From Hyphococcus sp. (GTDB taxonomy: Bacteria > Pseudomonadota > Alphaproteobacteria > Caulobacterales > Parvularculaceae): a stretch of 52,259 bases of DNA. The stretch is from positions 1-52,259 of the forward strand of contig BQJG01000020.1 of the NCBI GenBank assembly GCA_021604585.1, given 5' to 3'. The translations under genes and the position numbers were made by a program. The notes under the pieces are model-generated. The model ran no database searches. It was given only the letters and a program-made list of their open reading frames with translations, and was not told the origin of the DNA. Of the stretch, positions 26,564 to 35,198 are shown in pieces (within the stretch, counting starts at the first letter, position 1; every line of letters begins with the position of its first letter).

Positions 26564-28204
26564 ATGAATACAGCCCGTACCGCCGATGACGCGTCCGAGA
26601 ACCAACTGGCATGGCGATGCGCCGCGCCGCGCGCCCGTCGCACCGCTATGGCGCTATTTTCATGGAGAGAACCCGGCTGGACGTTTTTGTGGGCGATCAT
26701 TGCGGCGGTGGGATTTGTCGTCGCGGCGGTGTTTTCGCCAGCCCTGTTAAGCCTGACGCCGACAGTTGATATGCTGGCCCCGATCGCCGAGGCTCGTGCC
26801 GTTGTCGCCGGAGAGGCGAAGCTCGCAGCCCAGGCCGCGCCCTTACATTTGCTGTTGTTAATGGCCGCTGATCTCTTCGTTGAAACGCCGGGCCGCGTCC
26901 ATTTGATCGCCAAAGCGATAGGCGCAGCGCTCGTTTTGTATCCTTTTGCGTTTATCGCCTCTACGCGCTTTCCAACGCTGTTCACCGCCATTGCAACGGC
27001 TGCGCTTGCGGCGTTCGCAGCAGCGCCGTTTTCTGGCGCGACGGAGATTGGGCTTGCACTCTTTATGGTTTGCGGCCTTTCATTCGTTACGGTTTCCGCT
27101 GATGATTCTGCTATGCGAGCACGCCTTGAGGGCGCGCTGGGCGGCGCCATGATGTACGCTTTGTGGCTGTTGAATCCGGCCTTTGCGTTGGTCGGGTTTG
27201 TGCTGTTGTCTGTCTGCCCGTTCATGACTGGCAAATTCGGATTGTGGCGTTACGCAACAGTGCTCTGTGTGTTCGTATTGTTTGCAACCTTGGCTGAGAT
27301 TTTCGCTCCCGGCATTAACGCAGCGCGAGCGGCGGCGGCGCCGGCGGCCCTCGATTATCACGCTATGCTGAAAGGCGGCGAAAGCGTTATCGGCATCGGG
27401 GGCGCTGCATTTGCCGCACTGATCGTGATCTTTTCAAGCGCCGTCTTTGGCGGTCGCACCGCCTGGAAGAACTGGGCTGCTGCGTGCGGGCTGCTTGTGG
27501 CTGGCTATATTGTGGCGCGACTCACGGGCGCAAACGCGCTGCCGGTCTTCGCATTATCTGCCGGCCTTGCATGTTTTTCTGTGGCGTCGCCATTCTATGA
27601 CGGGTTGTTTCGCGACCATGACCGGGCAAGCGTTGCGGTTGCGCTATGCGCAGCGGCGCTGACATTGTTCTGGACTGGCGCGATTTCTGTTCACGCCATC
27701 GGTCAGTTCTCGTTGCAATATGAGGCTGCGAAAAGCGCGCCGGAAAATATCCGCAGTGAGTTAGCGCTTGTGCAGCCCGGCGGGCCCACGATCGCCAAAT
27801 GGGTTGAGGAAGGGCGATTCTCAACGCCGGAAGCACGGGAGTTTTTTGCGCTCACGCCTGTTGACCAATCTGCGATGCTGCTCGAAGCGTCGGCGCGCGC
27901 GCGTATTCTAGCGGCTGAGGGGCTTGATGTGGCTTTCCTCACCGGCGCCGATACGGCCTGCGTTCTGGCGGAGGATCGCGACTGTCAGGCGGACGGAACT
28001 GCAGCGGCGCACAAAGCGAGCGTCGTCTTTGTGCCGCGACTCGACATGGATCCAAAGACAACCGAAGCTAAGGGCCGCGCCGAAGCACTGCTTTATACGC
28101 AGTTCAAAATGGTCGAACGGACTGCATTGTGGGAGATCTGGGTGCGCCGGGATTCAGCCGCGCCCGCTAACCTGTTCCAGATGTCGGATGTTTTGTATCG
28201 TTAG
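26564..28204 (+). CDS. Polytopic membrane protein of unknown function
   Basis: 546 residues from ATG 26564; an in-frame TTG lies nine bases earlier and the ribosome-binding site is weak. I do not recognise the family. There are about ten hydrophobic segments between residues 30 and 395, in Ala-rich sequence. A first extracytoplasmic loop holds an acidic residue (TPTVDMLAPIAEAR). A soluble C-terminal part of about 150 residues (after YEAAKSAPENIRSELALVQPG) ends LFQMSDVLYR. The plan of many helices plus an acidic first loop plus a soluble tail resembles GT-C glycosyltransferases such as ArnT, but no diagnostic motif is present. It is flanked by housekeeping genes, with the sugar transferase for EPS start-up 1.3 kb away. 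Confidence 0.7.
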   Translation: MNTARTADDASENQLAWRCAAPRARRTAMALFSWREPGWTFLWAIIAAVGFVVAAVFSPALLSLTPTVDMLAPIAEARAVVAGEAKLAAQAAPLHLLLLMAADLFVETPGRVHLIAKAIGAALVLYPFAFIASTRFPTLFTAIATAALAAFAAAPFSGATEIGLALFMVCGLSFVTVSADDSAMRARLEGALGGAMMYALWLLNPAFALVGFVLLSVCPFMTGKFGLWRYATVLCVFVLFATLAEIFAPGINAARAAAAPAALDYHAMLKGGESVIGIGGAAFAALIVIFSSAVFGGRTAWKNWAAACGLLVAGYIVARLTGANALPVFALSAGLACFSVASPFYDGLFRDHDRASVAVALCAAALTLFWTGAISVHAIGQFSLQYEAAKSAPENIRSELALVQPGGPTIAKWVEEGRFSTPEAREFFALTPVDQSAMLLEASARARILAAEGLDVAFLTGADTACVLAEDRDCQADGTAAAHKASVVFVPRLDMDPKTTEAKGRAEALLYTQFKMVERTALWEIWVRRDSAAPANLFQMSDVLYR

Positions 28205-28207
28205 CGT

Positions 28208-29023
28208 TTAGCGAGCGCCCCAGGCGATAAAATGTGGATTGTCAAATCCCCGGGACCGTTTGCCATAGCCAAGCGGTTCGCCTTCCGGATGCGTCACGAC
28301 ACGCCCGCCGGCTGCTTCAAGAACTGCCTGACCTGCGCCCGTATCCCACTCCATTGTGCGCCCGAAACGGGGATAAATGTCGGCGGCGCCTTCAGCGACC
28401 AGACAAAACTTTAACGATGACCCCGCGGCGGTGAAGTCAGCGACGCTGAGCGTGTTCAAATACTCGTCTGTTTCCGGCGAGCGATGCGAACGGCTGGCGA
28501 CGGCGATAAGGCCGTTCTGCGGAGCTGTCCGCACACGGATTGGCTGGCGCTGGCCGATCGCACCGTTATTGTCGATTATGGCTTTCCAGGCGCCGGAGCG
28601 TTCACCGACATACAGCTTATGAATGGCTGGCGCGTAGACCACGCCAAACACAGGGCGGGCATGTTCGATCAGCGCAATGTTGACCGTGAACTCGCCCGTC
28701 TTGGAAATGAATTCTTTCGTGCCATCCAACGGATCGACCAAGAAGAACCTGTCTCCGAGCTTTTCGGGGATGTCGCCAGCCGAAGCGCTTTCTTCCGCGA
28801 GAACCGGAATGTCCGGTGCAAAGGCTGCGAGCCCAGCGAGGATAATTTCTTCGCCCAGCTGGTCGGCCTCCGTCACCGGCGAGGAGTCAGCTTTGGAATG
28901 CGCGACGACATCCTTCGCGTAGATTTTCATCGCCGCAGCGCCCGCTTTGAGCGCCATTGACGTCAGCGCGTCGCAAAGCGCCTTATCGGTGAAGATCGGA
29001 GTGCTGTCGTCTTGCTGGGTCAT
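28208..29023 (-). CDS. cysQ: 3'(2'),5'-bisphosphate nucleotidase CysQ
   Basis: A 271-residue enzyme of the inositol-monophosphatase superfamily that hydrolyses 3'-phosphoadenosine 5'-phosphate left over from sulfate assimilation. Metal-binding motifs are present: LAEESA with the Glu pair (near 74-79), DPLDGTKEF (near 97-105) and WDTGAGQAVLEAAGG (near 220-234). I place the start at ATG 29023 because AGGAG is immediately upstream and the product then begins at the normal family position. The frame is open a further 113 codons upstream, but that part is Arg-rich and looks non-coding. Converges on the membrane protein with three bases between stops. Confidence 0.92.
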   Translation of the reverse strand: MTQQDDSTPIFTDKALCDALTSMALKAGAAAMKIYAKDVVAHSKADSSPVTEADQLGEEIILAGLAAFAPDIPVLAEESASAGDIPEKLGDRFFLVDPLDGTKEFISKTGEFTVNIALIEHARPVFGVVYAPAIHKLYVGERSGAWKAIIDNNGAIGQRQPIRVRTAPQNGLIAVASRSHRSPETDEYLNTLSVADFTAAGSSLKFCLVAEGAADIYPRFGRTMEWDTGAGQAVLEAAGGRVVTHPEGEPLGYGKRSRGFDNPHFIAWGAR

Positions 29024-29076
29024 CGCTCCTCCATGCCGGGCGTGGGCATGGTTGGCAATTGGCGATTTGCCGCGCC

Positions 29077-29301
29077 TTAGCGAAAAGCAACAATGGTGAA
29101 AGCAGCGCTCTGGCGAGGTGTGAGTCCTGTGGCCGGCATGATCTCCTGCACGATCCAGCCCTCGTCGGCGAGCTGATTTAGGCGAATCTGCAAGGCGGCG
29201 GCGGCGGCGCGCCCATAGTCGCGTTCGTCTGCGATCAGGCCCAGCGGCCGTCCCTTGGCGTCCCGCCAACTGACATGAAATGTCGCAAACTGTTTCGACA
29301 T
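29077..29301 (-). CDS. Small conserved-looking hypothetical protein
   Basis: 74 residues, MSKQFATFHVSW... ending AAFTIVAFR. The composition is protein-like and much better than the competing frame. A central helix (RAAAAALQIRLNQLADEGWI) is followed by a strand; 'LNxLADEGW' resembles the DUF4177 motif, but the match is too short to claim. It lies between cysQ and the sugar transferase and reads leftward, 53 bases before cysQ, so it is probably co-transcribed with it. The ribosome-binding site is weak. No function proposed. Confidence 0.55.
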   Translation of the reverse strand: MSKQFATFHVSWRDAKGRPLGLIADERDYGRAAAAALQIRLNQLADEGWIVQEIMPATGLTPRQSAAFTIVAFR

Positions 29302-29473
29302 GGCACAGGTAACCTTTTTGACGCAAATTAGCCTTATTGCTAATCAAAAGACATTCAAACATTGGGCCGCTTCCGGGCGGTGCCTATTGGATGCGCAACA
29401 AGCGGCTTGGGGCTGGACTGAGGCGCTAAAAAGCAGCTTGCCGGCGCAATTAGAGTGGGAGACAAGAGCCGCT

Positions 29474-30934
29474 ATGGCGGACCCGGGCCTGAGCAGTGAA
29501 ATCGACAGTTTTTCAACGGACGGCGTGCGCCGTCGCGGACCGGTTGCGCGTGTGCTGATTGGCGACATCATCCAGTTCATAGATTTCATTCTTGTCATCT
29601 TTACGGCTGTGATCGTCGCGTTTGTCTATCATGTATATGCGTTGCGGACGGAATTCGATGTTCAAAGTTATGCGACAGCCGGTATTATGGGAGCCACCGG
29701 CTTGACCGCGCTGATGCGCCGGGACGGATATTACGAATTCGATCAGATCGCTTCGGCTGAAAAATCAATACGCGCCATCGTCACGCGGTGGGCGCTTGTA
29801 TTGTTAGGGTTATTGGCGTTTGGGTTTGCGCTCAAAATATCCGATAATTTCTCTCGTGTCTGGCTGACCGGCTGGAGCGCCGCAGCAATGTTCTCCGTGA
29901 TCGGAACACGCTTTGCTGCCAGCAGTTTCGTGCGCCGAATGACAAAAGAGGGCGGCGTCTTTGCGCGCCGTGTTGCGGTTGTAGGCGCAACGTCACTTGG
30001 CGTAAAATTCGCCAACTATGCGAAGGCGTCGCCGGCGGGAATTTCAATCGTGGGCGTGTATGACGCGGGGCTGCAAAATAATGGTGACTCCAGCCAAGGC
30101 GCGCCTGATGGTGACCTAAATGACCTGGCGTTCGCCGCGCGCAACGGCGATATCGACGATGTAGTCATCGCTGTCCCGCGCGCATCCGGTGAAGATATGG
30201 CGAAACTTGTTCGACGGCTTTCTATATTGCCGGTTTCGATTGCGATTTGTCCGAACATCCATTGGCTGGATCATCTTGGCGGAGCGATTGCGGATGTGGG
30301 CGGCGTGCGTGTGCTCTCTCTATACCGGCGTCCGCTCGAAGGATGGGGCAGCATCATTAAAACTGTCGAAGACTATGTGCTAGGCGCAGTCGCGCTTATT
30401 CTGCTGACACCAGTCATGCTTGTTATTGCGGCGTTGATCAAGCTTCAGGGCAAGGGACCGATCTTGTTCGCGCAAAAGCGCCACGGATTTAATAACGCGG
30501 TCTTCAAGGTCTATAAATTCCGCACCATGACGGTTGCGGAGGATGGCGAGACGGTGACGCAGGCCAAACAGGGCGATGCGCGCATTACGCCGCTTGGGGC
30601 GATCTTGCGCCGGTACAGCCTCGACGAGCTACCGCAACTTATCAATGTTATTAAGGGCGAGATGTCGCTTGTCGGGCCGCGTCCGCATGCGCTGGCCCAC
30701 AACCACCAATATGCGCGCGCCATCGAAAACTATTCCGGCCGCCACAAGGTCAAACCCGGCATCACCGGCTGGGCGCAGGTGAATGGCTACCGCGGCGAGA
30801 CTTCCGAAAATGAGCAGATGGAGGATCGGGTCCGCTACGACCTTGCCTATGTCGACAACTGGTCACTTTGGTTTGACATAAAAATCCTGTTTATGACCGT
30901 GAAGGCGGTGGTTTTTCCGAAAAACGCCGTTTAA
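29474..30934 (+). CDS. Polyprenyl-phosphate sugar-1-phosphate transferase (WbaP/undecaprenyl-P glucose type)
   Basis: 486 residues from ATG 29474; the frame is open to 29300, but the earlier part carries no family similarity and would overlap a divergent gene. It is the initiating enzyme that puts the first sugar phosphate on undecaprenyl phosphate. There are four N-terminal membrane segments, a Rossmann-like CoA-binding middle domain (RRVAVVGATSLGVKFANYAK), a fifth membrane helix (GAVALILLTPVMLVIAALIK) and the cytosolic catalytic domain. The last has KVYKFRTM, LRRYSLDELPQLINV, LVGPRPHA, KVKPGITGWAQVNGYRGET and YVDNWSLWFDI, all diagnostic of the family. It precedes UDP-glucose dehydrogenase by 89 bases in the same direction and very likely starts the EPS made by the locus at 6-21 kb. 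Confidence 0.93.
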   Translation: MADPGLSSEIDSFSTDGVRRRGPVARVLIGDIIQFIDFILVIFTAVIVAFVYHVYALRTEFDVQSYATAGIMGATGLTALMRRDGYYEFDQIASAEKSIRAIVTRWALVLLGLLAFGFALKISDNFSRVWLTGWSAAAMFSVIGTRFAASSFVRRMTKEGGVFARRVAVVGATSLGVKFANYAKASPAGISIVGVYDAGLQNNGDSSQGAPDGDLNDLAFAARNGDIDDVVIAVPRASGEDMAKLVRRLSILPVSIAICPNIHWLDHLGGAIADVGGVRVLSLYRRPLEGWGSIIKTVEDYVLGAVALILLTPVMLVIAALIKLQGKGPILFAQKRHGFNNAVFKVYKFRTMTVAEDGETVTQAKQGDARITPLGAILRRYSLDELPQLINVIKGEMSLVGPRPHALAHNHQYARAIENYSGRHKVKPGITGWAQVNGYRGETSENEQMEDRVRYDLAYVDNWSLWFDIKILFMTVKAVVFPKNAV

Positions 30935-31023
30935 GACCTGCGGTCAGAACAATACGGCCCTGAGCATCGGGGCCCTCGCTCGCGCGCTGATGGGCCGGGC
31001 GTGTTGACCATAGGATTTACGCC

Positions 31024-32337
31024 ATGCGCGTCACCATGATTGGCACAGGCTATGTGGGCCTCGTCTCCGGCGCTTGCTTTGCAGATTTTGGGCACGATGT
31101 GGTTTGCGTCGACAAGGATCGCGCGAAAATCGCCAAGCTCGAAGCGGGCGAAATTCCGATCTACGAACCAGGTCTTGAAGCGCTGGTCGCTGAGAACGTA
31201 AAGGCGGGCCGGCTTTCCTTCAGTCTCGACCTTGCGGCTTCGACGCCGAAAGCGGATGCGGTCTTTATCGCTGTGGGAACACCCTCGCGCCGCGGCGACG
31301 GCTTCGCCGATCTCTCCTATGTTCACAAGGCGGCCGAAGAGATCGCCGAAGTGATGGAAGGTTATACGGTCGTCGTTACCAAATCGACGGTGCCGGTGGG
31401 AACCGGATCAGAAGTTGAAGAGATTATTCGCCGTGTCCGTCCGGATGCTGACTTTTCTGTCGTTTCCAATCCGGAATTTTTGCGTGAAGGCGCGGCGATC
31501 ATGGATTTCAAACGCCCGGACCGGGTGGTTGTCGGCGCTGAAGACGAGCGCGCAAAAAAAGTCATGCGCGAACTTTACCGGCCGCTCTATCTCAACGAGA
31601 CGCCGATCGTCTTCACAAATCGAGCGACATCGGAATTGATCAAATACGCGGCGAATGCATTCCTCGCGACCAAGATTACTTTCATCAACGAGATGGCGGA
31701 TATCTGTGAGAAGGTCGGCGCCAATGTTCAAGAAGTCGCGAAGGGTATTGGGCTTGACGGCCGCATTGGTTCGAAATTTCTCCATGCAGGTCCTGGCTAT
31801 GGCGGCTCATGTTTTCCCAAAGACACGCTAGCCCTGGTTCGTACGGCGCAAGTCTATGAAGCGCCGACCCGCATTGTCGAAGCGGTAGTGGAGATCAATG
31901 ATGCGCGCAAAAAGAAAATGGCGGCGCGGGTCATAGAAGCTTGCGGCGGCTCGCTTACTGGCAAGTCGGTCGCCGTTCTCGGCCTGACGTTTAAGCCAAA
32001 CACTGATGACATGCGTGATGCCCCGTCGCTCGATATTGTTCCAGCATTGCAAGCAGCGGGGGCGAAAGTTCGCGCTTTCGATCCGGCTGGGATGCATGAA
32101 GCGCAGGGCCTTTTGAAGGATGTTGAGTATACTGATGGGCCTTATCCCGCGCTAGATGGCGCAGATGCGGTTGTCATTATCACGGAATGGGATGAGTTTC
32201 GCGCGCTGGATATGGATCGCGTTAAGTCGCTGCTGAAGTCGCCGATTATGATTGATTTGCGCAACATCTATCGCCCCGAGGAAATGAAAGAAGCAGGGTT
32301 TGCCTATCATTCGATTGGCAGGCTGAGTGCGGTTTAG
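31024..32337 (+). CDS. ugd: UDP-glucose 6-dehydrogenase
   Basis: A 437-residue cytosolic enzyme oxidising UDP-glucose to UDP-glucuronate with two NAD+. It has the N-terminal Rossmann turn MIGTGYVGLVSG (5-16), STVPVGTG near 122, EFLREGAA near 153, the catalytic Cys near 263 in GPGYGGSCFPKDT, and a C-terminal NAD-like domain with GLTFKPNTDDMRDAPS. Full length with all motifs. It supplies uronic acid for an acidic EPS. Its stop codon overlaps the convergent DUF4174-like gene by four bases. Confidence 0.96.
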   Translation: MRVTMIGTGYVGLVSGACFADFGHDVVCVDKDRAKIAKLEAGEIPIYEPGLEALVAENVKAGRLSFSLDLAASTPKADAVFIAVGTPSRRGDGFADLSYVHKAAEEIAEVMEGYTVVVTKSTVPVGTGSEVEEIIRRVRPDADFSVVSNPEFLREGAAIMDFKRPDRVVVGAEDERAKKVMRELYRPLYLNETPIVFTNRATSELIKYAANAFLATKITFINEMADICEKVGANVQEVAKGIGLDGRIGSKFLHAGPGYGGSCFPKDTLALVRTAQVYEAPTRIVEAVVEINDARKKKMAARVIEACGGSLTGKSVAVLGLTFKPNTDDMRDAPSLDIVPALQAAGAKVRAFDPAGMHEAQGLLKDVEYTDGPYPALDGADAVVIITEWDEFRALDMDRVKSLLKSPIMIDLRNIYRPEEMKEAGFAYHSIGRLSAV

Positions 32338-32846
32338 GCGGCGCGAAGTTTTTTCAAGACATCGTTTTTACGTGCGCCATGTCCGCGCGCAGGCGCGGCA
32401 ATATCAAGGCGGGCGCGATGCAAGATGTCCGATGTCACCATTGGCGCCTCGCTGCGGAACAGCGTCTTGCCGTCACCATCGACATAGATGACATAGAACC
32501 CGCCTTCTGCATTGAGCGCATGGCGCAATAAGGCTGGATCAAGCCACTCTATCGGATCGCCGTTCTGACGCGGCGTGGCTTCACCATAAACCTCCATCAC
32601 GGAAACGTCTTCGCGGATCAGGGCGGCGATAGCGGGTTTCAGCAAACGCCTCTGCATCCGGCAAGCTGGGTGGTTCGTACTTGATCCGATAATGAACAGC
32701 GTGTTTCGCGGTGAAAACTTTTTGACGGTCTCCGCATTGCGCAAACTCGACCCGATCTCTGGAATGAGATTGGGCCTGAAGGAGGCGAGCGCGGCGACGA
32801 AGCCGAACACCAGACAGGTCGCAATAATGGCGAAAGTCAGTTCCAT
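32334..32846 (-). CDS. DUF4174-like membrane-anchored protein
   Basis: 170 residues. Residues 1-22 are one hydrophobic segment (signal anchor or uncleaved signal). The remainder resembles the thioredoxin-like DUF4174 fold: NTLFIIGSSTNHPACRMQRRLL (strand and helix), IREDVSVMEVYGE, and FYVIYVDGDGKTLFRSEAPMVTSDIL, where DUF4174 proteins have 'GKDGxxKLRS'. A single Cys near residue 62 replaces the CxxC of true thioredoxins. Function unknown; the location suggests a periplasm-facing domain. Confidence 0.65.
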   Translation of the reverse strand: MELTFAIIATCLVFGFVAALASFRPNLIPEIGSSLRNAETVKKFSPRNTLFIIGSSTNHPACRMQRRLLKPAIAALIREDVSVMEVYGEATPRQNGDPIEWLDPALLRHALNAEGGFYVIYVDGDGKTLFRSEAPMVTSDILHRARLDIAAPARGHGARKNDVLKKLRAA

Positions 32847-33049
32847 ATCTTGTGGAAAATACCTTTTCGTCCTTGCTTTCCCGTTAACCGAAGAGGGTCG
32901 ATTTCTGGCAGTTGGTCCGGTTTCGCGGCGTTTGGTGATTATGGGCCCGACAAATCAGAGGAGTTTGGGCGTATTCGTTAATCAGAAGTAAATATTATGG
33001 GTCCGGCTGCGGCAAATGAATAGTCAGGCAGGTGAGCAGATTCTCGCTT

Positions 33050-34414
33050 TTATGCGGTGGGCGCGCTTGATTGCGGCGCCGAAAGCATCTCGTCATAGAG
33101 CCCTTCGGCTAACCGGTTTTTGCGATAAAACATGACCCCCGCAATGGCGAGCATAACGGCGCCAACGGCCACAAACGCAAGGCGCGGATCGGCGCCGGTG
33201 CGGGTGATGGCGAGAACCGAAAGCGAGCCGGGTATTGCGAATGCAGCGTTCGCGAATGCGCCCGCCGCCATAATCCGCGCCCTGACTTCTCGCGGCGCGC
33301 GGCGCTGCATCGCCGCTTGCAGAGGGGCTATATAGACGCCGGAAAGCGCAGCAGTCAGAATAAGAACAAGAACCAACATCTGTCCGCTTACGGAAGAAAA
33401 AAGCCCGCCTAGCGTTAAGGGCGCCTCAGTGGTTCCGGCCGCGAGCGGCGTGATGAAGTAAATCACGATGCTGACAACGCCGCCGGCGGCGATAGCAAAA
33501 GCAGAGGCGCCGAGGCCGGAGCGCTTGCGCGACAGACTTGCTGCGGTAATCGCGCCGAGCCCTGCGCCGATAGCGAAAAATCCGTTGAGCGCCGCCCAAA
33601 CGAAAGGCGTTGCATGAAGTGCGTCGCGTCCATAGAGCGGAATGACGACTGTCACGGCTGTGGACAATAGGTAGAAAATCGCAGCGCCAAAGAGCGGCGG
33701 CGCCACACCGGGCGATTTGAATACATATCCAAACATCAAAAATGCCTGGCCAATTCCATTGGCGCTTAATCGCAGATCGGGCGCATTGGCGGCGGCAAAT
33801 GGCGTCATGAAGGCGGCAAAAAGACCAACGCTCGCCGCGGCAATCAGCGTTGCGCCGACCATGGCGCCGCCATTAGTGAGCACAATCATGGAACCGCCTG
33901 CGAGATAACCCAGCAGGATAAACGAAAACAGGCCCGCATTGCAGAGCCCGTTGCCGCGCACTAGCTCATCCATAGCGAGATATTTGGGCATGGCGGAAAC
34001 CCGGACAGGAGAAAAAAACGCCGATTGCGCGCCCATGGCGAACAGCATGGCGACGGCGATCATGCCCCAGCCAAAAGCAAAAGCAGCGCCTGCGGTGAGC
34101 ATCAGCAAAAATTCAGCGAACTTTGTACGGCGAAACATCATCGACGTTTCGAATTTATCCGCCAATTGTCCTGATACGGATGAGAAAATCAATATCGCGG
34201 CCGGCAACAGCGCGCCAATCACCGGAATTGCGTCGTCTGGCTTTGAAAATGCCGGCACAGCAATGACGCCTGCGGGGATGCCGATCAACAACGCCTGACG
34301 CAATGTGTTGTCAGCAAACGTGCCGAAGGAAAGCGCGGTCCACATGGGCAGAAATCGCCGCTGAAAAAATAACGGCAAAGAAGACGATGCAATAGGCGCG
34401 CTTGAAGTCGTCAA
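33050..34414 (-). CDS. MFS transporter, LplT-like lysophospholipid flippase
   Basis: A twelve-helix major-facilitator protein. The frame is open to an ATG at 34489, inside the acyltransferase gene. TTG 34414, eight bases after a GGAG and directly after the acyltransferase stop, is the more natural start and gives 454 residues. The N-terminus FFQRRFLPMWTALSFGTFADNTLRQALL carries the 'FxxQxxGxFxDN'-like element of the LplT family, and an SGQLADKF loop follows TM2. In enterobacteria lplT is partnered with the acyltransferase aas; here an acyltransferase gene lies directly upstream. Together they could import and re-acylate lysophospholipids. The LplT assignment is moderate; MFS is certain. Confidence 0.8.
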   Translation of the reverse strand: MTTSSAPIASSSLPLFFQRRFLPMWTALSFGTFADNTLRQALLIGIPAGVIAVPAFSKPDDAIPVIGALLPAAILIFSSVSGQLADKFETSMMFRRTKFAEFLLMLTAGAAFAFGWGMIAVAMLFAMGAQSAFFSPVRVSAMPKYLAMDELVRGNGLCNAGLFSFILLGYLAGGSMIVLTNGGAMVGATLIAAASVGLFAAFMTPFAAANAPDLRLSANGIGQAFLMFGYVFKSPGVAPPLFGAAIFYLLSTAVTVVIPLYGRDALHATPFVWAALNGFFAIGAGLGAITAASLSRKRSGLGASAFAIAAGGVVSIVIYFITPLAAGTTEAPLTLGGLFSSVSGQMLVLVLILTAALSGVYIAPLQAAMQRRAPREVRARIMAAGAFANAAFAIPGSLSVLAITRTGADPRLAFVAVGAVMLAIAGVMFYRKNRLAEGLYDEMLSAPQSSAPTA

Positions 34415-34418
34415 TGGG

Positions 34419-35186
34419 TCAGCTCCGCGGGTCGGGGAGGAGAGCGCCGATCTCGACACCCTCGGGCGTTTCGCTGCCCAGAAGGGCAATAGACCGCGCT
34501 TCGATCATCCCTTCAAGCCGCGTCATAAATGCGTCCTTGTCGAGCCCCGGCGGAATTGGGTCCAGAAATTCGATCACTGCATCACCCGGCGTCAAACGCC
34601 AGCTTTGTTGCGGCCACCGGAGACCGAGATTGGTGGCGACAGGAACCGCAGCGCAACCATAAGCCTGATACATGTGGTAGACGCCCTTCTTGTAGCGATA
34701 GTGCTGACCGGCGGGCGCAAGATGACCTTCTGGATAAATGAGAATTCGGCGATTGTCGGCTTGCGCTTTTTTAAGTTCTTCATCGACAAGCCGCGCCCTT
34801 GCATAAGCGCCGCCGCAATTGTCGACAACGATGGCGCCCATCTTGCGCAGCAGCCCGCCAATCAGCGGAAAACTTTCAAGGTGATCTCCGGTGACAAAGG
34901 CGAGGTCTTGAAACTGTGAAAACATCAAAAATCCGTCGCCCCAGCTTTGGTGTTTTGCGGCGATAATGCACGGTCCATCGGGAATTTTTTCTTTGCCGCG
35001 AACGATGATGTTGATGCCGCCAAGGAGGCCCATCCACATGCACATAGTGCGAGTATATCCGCGAATCCAGAACATGAGCGGCTTGCGGCTGGGCAGCGCC
35101 AATAGCGGCAATGCGCCGAGGACGTAAAAAATTGACGTCACCCAATAGGCGGCCTGGAATGACAAGGACCGGATGAGGGAAATCAT
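34419..35186 (-). CDS. 1-acyl-glycerol-3-phosphate acyltransferase (PlsC family)
   Basis: A 255-residue membrane acyltransferase. One or two hydrophobic segments lie at about 8-35. The catalytic HX4D reads KHQSWGD (near 79-85), a variant glycerophosphate-binding motif is YPEGHLAP (near 150-157), and a VPVATNLGLRWP block is near 180. AAGGA eight bases before the ATG overlaps the end of the tetR gene. It transfers an acyl chain to the sn-2 position of lysophosphatidate or a lysophospholipid at the inner membrane. It sits in a tetR-acyltransferase-transporter operon. Confidence 0.88.
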   Translation of the reverse strand: MISLIRSLSFQAAYWVTSIFYVLGALPLLALPSRKPLMFWIRGYTRTMCMWMGLLGGINIIVRGKEKIPDGPCIIAAKHQSWGDGFLMFSQFQDLAFVTGDHLESFPLIGGLLRKMGAIVVDNCGGAYARARLVDEELKKAQADNRRILIYPEGHLAPAGQHYRYKKGVYHMYQAYGCAAVPVATNLGLRWPQQSWRLTPGDAVIEFLDPIPPGLDKDAFMTRLEGMIEARSIALLGSETPEGVEIGALLPDPRS

Positions 35187-35198
35187 TGATCGCTTCCT

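Noticed and set aside
29024..29362. N-terminal extension of the cysQ frame
   Set aside because: Arg- and His-rich translation without family similarity; a Shine-Dalgarno sequence directly precedes the ATG at 29023; another frame there looks more protein-like.
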